Of a stretch of 64,000 nt of DNA, positions 56,961 to 64,000 are shown piece by piece. The DNA is from Gemmatimonadota bacterium (lineage in GTDB: Bacteria; Gemmatimonadota; Gemmatimonadetes; Longimicrobiales; Gaopeijiaceae). How positions within the stretch are numbered: the first letter of the stretch is position 1; every line of letters begins with the position of its first letter. The notes beneath the pieces are model-generated. The model worked only from the letters and a program-made list of their open reading frames with translations, had not been told where the DNA came from and ran no database searches. The stretch covers positions 1 through 64,000 of the forward strand of contig QJYK01000280.1 of assembly GCA_003248075.1 (NCBI GenBank), read 5' to 3'. Made by a program: the position numbers and the translations under genes.

Positions 56961-59060
56961 ATGACGGTCGAATCGAACCCGATCTTGTCGGATGCGTATC
57001 GCATTCCCTTCGACCGCATCCGCGCGCACCACGTCGGTCCCGGTGTACGCCAAGCCCTTCGGGAGGCTCAGACCGAGATCGACGCCATCGGCGAGGACCC
57101 GTCACCACCGACCTGGGATGCGATCCTCGAGCGGCTGGAGCAGGCGACGGAGCGACTCGGTCGTCGCCTGGGACCACCGGCACACCTCATGGCCGTGGCC
57201 GAGACGCCGGCGCTGAGAGAGGCGTACAACGACGTGCTCCCGGAGATCTCGGCCTTCTGGACCCGCCTCCCGTTGAACGAAGCACTCTGGAAGCGGGTGC
57301 GCGCATACTCGGAATCGCAGGAGGCGTCTCGGCTCTCGGGGCTGCGCCGCCGGCATCTGGACAAGACGATCCAGGAGTTCCGCCGCGCGGGCGCGGACCT
57401 CCCCACCGCACCCCAGCAACGGCTCGAGGCCCTCAGGGTCGAGCTCGCGCAGCTTCAACAGCGCTTCACGGAGAACGTCCTCGACGCGACGGCGGCATAC
57501 GAGCTCCACGTAGTGGAGGAGGAGCGCCTGGTCGGGGTGCCCGAGGCTGCCAAGAGGCGCGCCCGGGGAAAAGCGCAAGAAAAGGGTCTCGAAGGTTGGC
57601 TGCTGACCCTCGACTACCCGTCCGTCGAGCCGATTCTCAAGTACTGCGACGATCGCGCGCTTCGTCGTACGATCCACACCGCCTTCACGACGCGCTGCCG
57701 TGACGGTGAGTGGGACAACCGTGGCACGATCGCGCGCATCCTGCGCCTTCGCGTCGAGCTGGCCGATTTGCTCGGCTACGCCTCGTTTCCCGATTACAAG
57801 CTCGAGGACCGGATGGCCAAGACCGGCCGGCGTGCGGTCGAATTCGAGAGGGATCTGGAGGATCGGACGCACCCCTACTGGAAGCGCGACTGCGCGGAGC
57901 TCGCGGCCCATGCCGGGGCGCTGGGCATCGACGCCCTCGAGCCCTGGGACGTGGCATACGTCACGGAGAAGCTGCGCAAGGAGCGCTACGACATCGACGA
58001 CGAAGCCCTGCGCCCGTACTTCCCGCTGGATTCGGTCCTTTCCGGCCTTTTCGAGATCGTACGGCGCGTCTTCGGCTTCCGCGTGGAGGAGCGCGAGATC
58101 CCGGAGGTGTGGCATCCCGACGTGCGCTACTACGAGATCTTCGCCGAAGACGGCACCCACATGGGCTCCTTCTACACGGACTGGTTTCCGAGGAAGGAGA
58201 AACGCCAGGGTGCGTGGATGAACGACCTCGTGACCGGCGGTCCGAAGCAAGAAGGCTTCGCGCCCCACCTGGGAGTCATCTGCGGCAACTTCACGCCGCC
58301 CGACGGAGGGACGCCGGCGCTGCTCACGCACCGTGAGGTCGAGACCACGTTCCACGAGTTCGGGCATCTGCTCCACCACTGCGCGTCCCGCGTCGAGATC
58401 CCCAGCCGTGCGGGCATCAACGTCGCCTGGGACTTCGTGGAGCTTCCGAGTCAGATCATGGAGAACTGGTGCTGGGAGCGGGCCGCACTCGACCTGTTCG
58501 CCCGGCATTGGCAGACGGGAGAGCGCCTGCCGGACGAGCTCTTCGAGCGTATGGTGGCGGCCCGGCGCTTCATGGGTGGGTGGGGCCAGATGCGTCAGAT
58601 CTCCTTCGGAACCGTCGACCTGGCGCTGCACGGCGACCTCGCGCAACGCCTGCTCGCGGAGGCCGGTGACCACGGGGACGGAGACCTGGACACGCGCCAG
58701 GGAACCGAGGTGATGGAGTTCGGGCGGGAACGGTTCCTGAGATTCGTGCCCGCTCCCCTGTTCGCGGAGCTGCACATGCTGACGAGCTTCACCCACCTGT
58801 TTTCCGGGGGATATGCCGCCGGCTACTACAGCTACCTCTGGTCGGAAGTGCTCGACGCCGACGTCTTCACGCGCTTCCAGGAGAACGGAATCTTCGACCG
58901 CGACACCGGGCGGGCCTACGTGGACGCGATCCTCTCGCGTGGTGATTCGGACGACCCAGAGCGACTCTTCACCGACTTCATGGGTCGTGATCCGGACCCG
59001 AACGCCCTCCTGGCCCGGAATCTGGGTCCGCTGCCCGAGCCCGCGGGCAGAAACCCCTGA
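56961..59060 (+). CDS. M3 family metallopeptidase (oligopeptidase-like)
   Basis: 700 codons; [14 protein letters not shown] zinc motif; [34 protein letters not shown]. Confidence 0.95.
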   Translation: MTVESNPILSDAYRIPFDRIRAHHVGPGVRQALREAQTEIDAIGEDPSPPTWDAILERLEQATERLGRRLGPPAHLMAVAETPALREAYNDVLPEISAFWTRLPLNEALWKRVRAYSESQEASRLSGLRRRHLDKTIQEFRRAGADLPTAPQQRLEALRVELAQLQQRFTENVLDATAAYELHVVEEERLVGVPEAAKRRARGKAQEKGLEGWLLTLDYPSVEPILKYCDDRALRRTIHTAFTTRCRDGEWDNRGTIARILRLRVELADLLGYASFPDYKLEDRMAKTGRRAVEFERDLEDRTHPYWKRDCAELAAHAGALGIDALEPWDVAYVTEKLRKERYDIDDEALRPYFPLDSVLSGLFEIVRRVFGFRVEEREIPEVWHPDVRYYEIFAEDGTHMGSFYTDWFPRKEKRQGAWMNDLVTGGPKQEGFAPHLGVICGNFTPPDGGTPALLTHREVETTFHEFGHLLHHCASRVEIPSRAGINVAWDFVELPSQIMENWCWERAALDLFARHWQTGERLPDELFERMVAARRFMGGWGQMRQISFGTVDLALHGDLAQRLLAEAGDHGDGDLDTRQGTEVMEFGRERFLRFVPAPLFAELHMLTSFTHLFSGGYAAGYYSYLWSEVLDADVFTRFQENGIFDRDTGRAYVDAILSRGDSDDPERLFTDFMGRDPDPNALLARNLGPLPEPAGRNP

Positions 59061-59106
59061 GGCACGGGTCGGTAGAAGGAGGTACACCGTGAATCGGGGG
59101 ACGCTC

Positions 59107-60105
59107 ATGCGTACGTATGCTTTCTTGGCTCTGGTGGCCGTGACCTTCGCGGCCTGCGCCGACTCTTCCAGGCTGGCGTACGGGGACGCGAACAGCATCA
59201 TCGCGGCCATGGATCCAGGCGTCTGGGACGAGGTGCGGGACGACGTCTACGCGGCCCTGGAGCCTCGCATCCAGACGGTCCGGGCGGAGAAGACCTTCAC
59301 GGTCACGTACCAGGATCCGTCGGGATCGGATTGGACCAACCTCCGGCGTTTCCGGCAGATGCTCGTGGCCGGAACCGCGGACGACCCCTGGATGAAACAG
59401 GCGCTCGAGCTGGCCCGCACCGAGGTCACGGGTCCCGGGCTCTACCGCGCGTACGACGTCTGGGCGCGAGGACAGCAGGCCACGATCGTCCTGGCCGAGC
59501 CCGGCACGGTGGCGGCCGAAGTGCGCCGACACGCGTCGGAGATCAACGAAATGCTGGACGAGCAGTACCGGGAGTATGCGCGCAGCCGCATGTACATGAC
59601 TGGGGCGGACACCGCCCTGGCCGACACGCTGATGCGCACCGCGCGCTTCCAGCTCATCGTCCCCAACGTGTACCGGTGGACGCGGCAGGATTCGCTGTAC
59701 ACGTTCCGGAACGACAACCCCGACCCCGCGGAGCTCATCCGGCAGATCGCGGTCACCTGGCGGTCTCCCGTCCCCGAGGGAATCCAGGGCGAGGACATCC
59801 TGGCCTGGAGGGCCCAGGTGTCGGAGTCCTACGGCGAGCCGCAGGACGTGGATCTGTCGGACGTGGCGGCGGGCCAGTTCGAGTACCAGGGACAGGCCGC
59901 CTACCAGATCCAGGCGACCTGGAAGAACCCGCCCGCGCTCGACTGGCCGGCGGCCGGCCCGTTCATCACCCGGGCCATCATCTGCGGCCAGCAGGACCGC
60001 ATGTACCTCCTCGACGCGTGGCTGTACGCGCCGGGCAAGGAAAAATACGAGTACATGATTCAGCTCGAGACGATCCTGGACTCGTTCCGGTGCGGGCCTG
60101 GTTGA
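59107..60105 (+). CDS. DUF4837-like lipoprotein
   Basis: Lipobox VTFAACADSS; DDVYAALEPRIQTVRAEKTFTVTYQDP...LIVPNVYRWTRQDSLYTFRND...; possible alternative GTG start at 59090. Confidence 0.75.
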   Translation: MRTYAFLALVAVTFAACADSSRLAYGDANSIIAAMDPGVWDEVRDDVYAALEPRIQTVRAEKTFTVTYQDPSGSDWTNLRRFRQMLVAGTADDPWMKQALELARTEVTGPGLYRAYDVWARGQQATIVLAEPGTVAAEVRRHASEINEMLDEQYREYARSRMYMTGADTALADTLMRTARFQLIVPNVYRWTRQDSLYTFRNDNPDPAELIRQIAVTWRSPVPEGIQGEDILAWRAQVSESYGEPQDVDLSDVAAGQFEYQGQAAYQIQATWKNPPALDWPAAGPFITRAIICGQQDRMYLLDAWLYAPGKEKYEYMIQLETILDSFRCGPG

Positions 60106-60235
60106 TTCGCGGGAGCGGCGCGGATCCCCCGTGACCGGCGCGGAACCTCCCCGTGAGCAGTCGGCTTTGGAGGGCGCCTCGGTAGTCGTCGCCGACCCGA
60201 CGGCCAGCCCGGGTCCGGCGGCAGCGCCCTCGCGG

Positions 60236-60511
60236 TCAGCCCCCGCTGACCGAGGGCAGGATCACGATGTCGACCCCGTCTCTCACCGGGGTGTCGAGCC
60301 CGCCGGACCAGCGGATGTCCTCGCGACCCACGAACACATTGACGTGCGGACGGAGCTCGCTCCGTTCGGTGAAGACCCGGTCGTACACAGCCGGGACTCG
60401 TACGCGCAGCGCCTCGAACGCTCCCGCCACGGTTCCCACGGCGCCCGCGAGGTCGATCACCCTGCGACCGTCGTTCAGCTCGCGGAGCTGCGACGGGAGC
60501 ACGACCCTCAC
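60236..60511 (-). CDS. MoaD/ThiS-like ubiquitin-fold protein with C-terminal diglycine
   Basis: VRVVLPSQLRELNDGRRVIDLAGAVGTVAGAFEALRVRVPAVYDRVF...HVNVFVGREDIRWSGGLDTPVRDGVDIVILPSVSGG*; GTG start 2 nt after upstream stop. Confidence 0.88.
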   Translation of the reverse strand: MRVVLPSQLRELNDGRRVIDLAGAVGTVAGAFEALRVRVPAVYDRVFTERSELRPHVNVFVGREDIRWSGGLDTPVRDGVDIVILPSVSGG

Positions 60512-60513
60512 GC

Positions 60514-61638
60514 TCAAGGGACGAGCGCCGCCTTCACGCACACCACCGGGGGCAGTCCTTCGTGGATCGCCGTCCAATGGTCCCCCCCGTCCCTCGATCC
60601 GTAGAGGCGACCGCTGCGCGTTCCGAAATACACGCCGCACCCGGTCGCCTGATCCGTGTCCAGCGCGTCACGGAGCACGGTCTCGTAGGCATCCTCCTGA
60701 GGAAGGCCTTCCGTGAGCGGCTCCCAGGAGTCACCGGCATCCCGGGTCCGGTAGACCCGAAGCTTCGCCTCCGGAGTGCATCGGAAGGTGTCCGCTTCGA
60801 GGGGCACGATGAAGACGGTGTCGGGATCGTGGGCATGCATGGCCATCGCGAAGCCGAAATCGGAGGGGACCCCGTTCGCGATGTCCTGCCAGGAGTCGCC
60901 CCAATCGTCGCTGCGGTACAACCCCCAGTGATTCTGCAGGAAGAGCCTTCCGGGACGGGATGGGTGGTGCACGACCTTGTGGACGCACTGTCCGAACTCC
61001 GGGTGCTTGTCCGGCAGGAACTCGGCGCGCACCCCCTGGTTGCGCGGCCTCCAGGTCTCACCCCCGTCGTCGGAGCGGTACACCCCTCCGGTGGACAGCG
61101 CCACGACGGTGCGCGCGGGGTCGCCCGGGTCGGGAAGGATCGTGTGCAGACACAGACCCCCCGCACCCGGGGTCCACCGCTCCCTGTGCTCGTGCCCCAG
61201 GAAACCGGGGACTGCCTCGAAGCTGTCGCCACCGTCGCGACTCTCGAACAGGCATGCGGGCTCGACCCCGAGCAGGATGTGGTCGGGCTCGGAGTCGCGA
61301 CCCGGCCGGATCTGCCAGATGCGGCTCAGGGACAGCCCCGACTCCTCGGGGAACTTCACTGGACGCTCGTCCTTGCCCGACCAGGTCGCCCCGAAGTCGT
61401 CCGACCGACGCAGCGTGCATCCCCAGAATGGGTTCCCCGCGGCGGCCCAGAGCACCGGCCCCGCGCCACGGCGGTCCAACGCCATCGCATAGACCTCTTC
61501 CCCCGGGAAATGCGGCCCGTCCGTCTTCCACGAAGCCCGGTCGGACCCCGAATGGAACAGGAAAGCCCCCTTGGTGGTGCCCACCATCAGGACCACGTCC
61601 CCCGAGTCCGCCGGCACTCCCGTCGTCGTCTGCGGCAT
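60514..61638 (-). CDS. BNR/Asp-box repeat propeller (annotated 'sialidase-like' by fold)
   Basis: Six Asp-box-like motifs: SDDFGATW, SRDGGDSF, SDDGGETW, SDDWGDSW, TRDAGDSW, SRDGGDHW; no signal peptide. Confidence 0.9.
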   Translation of the reverse strand: MPQTTTGVPADSGDVVLMVGTTKGAFLFHSGSDRASWKTDGPHFPGEEVYAMALDRRGAGPVLWAAAGNPFWGCTLRRSDDFGATWSGKDERPVKFPEESGLSLSRIWQIRPGRDSEPDHILLGVEPACLFESRDGGDSFEAVPGFLGHEHRERWTPGAGGLCLHTILPDPGDPARTVVALSTGGVYRSDDGGETWRPRNQGVRAEFLPDKHPEFGQCVHKVVHHPSRPGRLFLQNHWGLYRSDDWGDSWQDIANGVPSDFGFAMAMHAHDPDTVFIVPLEADTFRCTPEAKLRVYRTRDAGDSWEPLTEGLPQEDAYETVLRDALDTDQATGCGVYFGTRSGRLYGSRDGGDHWTAIHEGLPPVVCVKAALVP

Positions 61639-61732
61639 GCTCCCACCTCCTCCGCGCTCCTCGTGACGGCGGTCCGCCGACCGCCCGCCCCCGCCACGTT
61701 ACGCTGTTTCCACGGTTGTCGTCCAGCCGTGA

Positions 61733-61761
61733 TTGTGGGGCTCGCCGACGCCCGCTACAAT
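61733..61761 (+). promoter_or_regulatory. Putative dnaE promoter
   Basis: TTGTGG-N17-TACAAT about 40 nt upstream of the dnaE GTG start. Confidence 0.5.
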
Positions 61762-61802
61762 CGACCGTCCACACCCTTCTCGATCGTCGATACGCCGTCC
61801 AA

Positions 61803-64000
61803 GTGAGCTTCGTCCACCTCCACGCCCACTCCGAATACTCGCTCCTCGACGGCGCCAACCGCATCGCCGACCTGGTCCAGAAGGCAACAGAGCTGGAGAT
61901 GCCGGCCCTGGCCCTCACCGACCATGGCTGTCTGTTCGGGGCCTGGAGCTTCCACAAGGCGGCGAAGCAGCAGGGGCTCAAGCCGATCATCGGCATGGAA
62001 GCATACGTCGCCCCGGGTGACCGCTTCGACCGATCCCGCTCGGGACAGGGCGAGCGCGCCTACTATCACCTGGTCCTCCTCGCGCGCGACGCGGTCGGGT
62101 ACCGGAACCTGGTCAAGCTCTCCTCCATCGGATACACCGAGGGCTTCTACCACCGCCCGCGCATCGACCGGGAGGTGCTCGCCCGGCATCACGAAGGGAT
62201 CGTGGTCACGTCGGCGTGCATGGCGGGGGAGGTGGCCCGTCACCTCCTCGCCGACGACTGGGCCGGCGCCCGAGAGGCCGCCAGCTGGTACGCGAACCTC
62301 TTCGACGGCCGCTACTACCTCGAGGTCCAGGGCCACGATTCAGAGGGGCAGTCGGAGCTGAACACCCGCATCCTGAAGCTGGCCGGCGAGCTCGGCCTGC
62401 CGGTGGTCGCGACCAACGACGCGCACTTCCTCCAGCCCCAGGACCACGAGGCCCACGACGTACTCCTGTGCATCGGCCTGGGAAAGGACCGTAACGACCC
62501 TGCGCGCATGCGCTACGACCGGGGACTGTACTTCAAGTCCGGACCGGAGATGGCGGAACGGTTCCCCGACCGACCGGATGTCCTCGAGAATACGCTTCGT
62601 ATCGCGGACGAGGTGGACGTCGTCTTCGATCGGCAGTACCACCTGCCGGCCTTCCCGCTCCCCTCCGAGTACTCGGAGGAAAACGCCTATCTCGAGCATC
62701 TCGCCCTGGTGGGCGCGAGCGCGCGGTACAGCGACCCCCTGCCCCCGCATGTGAGGGAACGCTTCGATTACGAGCTGGGGGTGATCAAGGGGACCGGATA
62801 CGCCGGGTATTTCCTGATCGTGCAAGACTTCATCGCCTGGGCGCGCCGCCACGACATTCCGGTGGGGCCTGGGCGAGGCTCCGCCGCCGGCTCCCTCGTG
62901 GCGTACGCCCTGGGGATCACCAACATCGATCCGCTCGAGCACGACCTCCTCTTCGAGCGCTTCCTGAACCCCGAACGGATCTCGATGCCCGACATCGACA
63001 TCGACTTCTGCTTCGAGCGGCGGGGGGAGGTGATCGAGTACACCCGGCTCAAGTACGGGCGCGACGCCGTGGGGCAGATCATCACGTTCGGGACGATGAA
63101 GAGCCGCGCGGTGATTCGCGACGTCGGCCGCACGCTCGGCTTCGAGCCCGCCGAAACCGACCGCATCGCCAAGCTCATCCCGAACCAGCCCGGCCAGGCC
63201 TTCACCGTCAAGGAGGCGGTCGCGAAGCTCAAGGAGGTCCGGGACCTCTACGGTCTCGACGCCCGGCATCGTCAGCTCTTCGACTACTCCATGACGCTCG
63301 AAGGGTTGAATCGCCACGCTTCCGTCCACGCCGCGGGGGTCGTCATCGCCCCAGGTCCGCTGGACGAGTACGTCCCGGTGTGCATCCAGACCGGGAAGAA
63401 CGGAGGCGAGGGCGACGACGCGATGGTCGTCACGCAGTACGACATGAACTGCCTCGAAGAGGCAGGCATGCTCAAGATGGATTTCCTGGGCCTCAAGACG
63501 CTCACCGTGATCCACGACGCGGTGGCGATGGTGCGCGAACGACACGGAGCCCTCACCAACCCTGCGACGGGCGACGCCTACGAGACCATCGACGACGTGC
63601 CGCTGGATGACCCGACCGTATACCGGATGCTCGCCAGGGGCGGCACGTCGGGCGTGTTCCAGTTCGAGTCGAATCTGGCGAACGAAAAGCTGCGCTCCAT
63701 GAAGTGCGACCGCTTCGACGACCTGGTCGCGACCAACGCGCTCATCCGGCCGGGCCCGCTCGATTCCGGTATGGCCGATGTCTACGTCGACCGCAAGCTG
63801 GGTCGGAAGCCGGTCACGTACCCGCATCCGGACCTGGAGAAGACGCTCGAGCCCACGTACGGCGTCATCGTCTATCAGGAACAGGTGATGCGCATCGCCA
63901 ACGTTCTCGCGGGCTATTCGCTCGGCGAAGCCGACGTGCTGCGCAAGGCCGTGGGCAAGAAGGATGCGGACCTCATCCGGAAGGAGCTCGCCAAGTTCGT
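61803..64000 (+). CDS. dnaE: DNA polymerase III alpha subunit, 5' part (truncated by window edge)
   Basis: GTG start; VSFVHLHAHSEYSLLDGANRIADLV (PHP domain), LALTDHGCLFGAWSF, polymerase motifs GPGRGSAAGSLVAYALGITNIDPL, PDIDIDFCFERR. Confidence 0.97.
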   Translation, partial: MSFVHLHAHSEYSLLDGANRIADLVQKATELEMPALALTDHGCLFGAWSFHKAAKQQGLKPIIGMEAYVAPGDRFDRSRSGQGERAYYHLVLLARDAVGYRNLVKLSSIGYTEGFYHRPRIDREVLARHHEGIVVTSACMAGEVARHLLADDWAGAREAASWYANLFDGRYYLEVQGHDSEGQSELNTRILKLAGELGLPVVATNDAHFLQPQDHEAHDVLLCIGLGKDRNDPARMRYDRGLYFKSGPEMAERFPDRPDVLENTLRIADEVDVVFDRQYHLPAFPLPSEYSEENAYLEHLALVGASARYSDPLPPHVRERFDYELGVIKGTGYAGYFLIVQDFIAWARRHDIPVGPGRGSAAGSLVAYALGITNIDPLEHDLLFERFLNPERISMPDIDIDFCFERRGEVIEYTRLKYGRDAVGQIITFGTMKSRAVIRDVGRTLGFEPAETDRIAKLIPNQPGQAFTVKEAVAKLKEVRDLYGLDARHRQLFDYSMTLEGLNRHASVHAAGVVIAPGPLDEYVPVCIQTGKNGGEGDDAMVVTQYDMNCLEEAGMLKMDFLGLKTLTVIHDAVAMVRERHGALTNPATGDAYETIDDVPLDDPTVYRMLARGGTSGVFQFESNLANEKLRSMKCDRFDDLVATNALIRPGPLDSGMADVYVDRKLGRKPVTYPHPDLEKTLEPTYGVIVYQEQVMRIANVLAGYSLGEADVLRKAVGKKDADLIRKELAKF

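Noticed and set aside
60514-61638. Calling the BNR protein a true sialidase
   Set aside because: Asp boxes indicate a propeller fold only; no signal peptide or convincing sialidase catalytic Arg triad seen
1-64000. CRISPR arrays, tRNA/rRNA genes, transposases, integrases, phage genes
   Set aside because: None found by reading both strands; no regularly spaced repeats, no convincing T-arm/acceptor pairing, no mobile-element motifs

Overview
High-GC bacterial chromosomal window, densely coding on both strands. The family mix (PadR-ADOP permease pairs, Ser/Thr kinases with TPR or propeller tails, amidohydrolases, M3/M14/M24 peptidases) suggests Gemmatimonadota or a relative; this is inference. 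I found no rRNA, tRNA, CRISPR array, transposase, integrase or phage gene. Main loci: a very large cyclic beta-1,2-glucan synthase-like gene (about 8.8 kb); three PadR + ADOP permease modules; an HlyD/FtsX/ATPase ABC operon; two intact Ser/Thr kinases plus two decayed kinase-family remnants; an alcohol acetyltransferase-like/DUF6320-like pair; arginine decarboxylase; and the 5' part of dnaE running off the right edge. Best candidates for something undescribed: (i) a ubiquitin-fold MoaD/ThiS-like protein ending in GG, encoded 2 nt after a six-Asp-box BNR propeller protein; (ii) an 86-aa ultra-acidic, Trp-rich protein with its own minus-strand terminator; (iii) a 53-aa highly charged small protein absent from the supplied ORF track. 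All family names come from motif recognition by eye. No database search was run.
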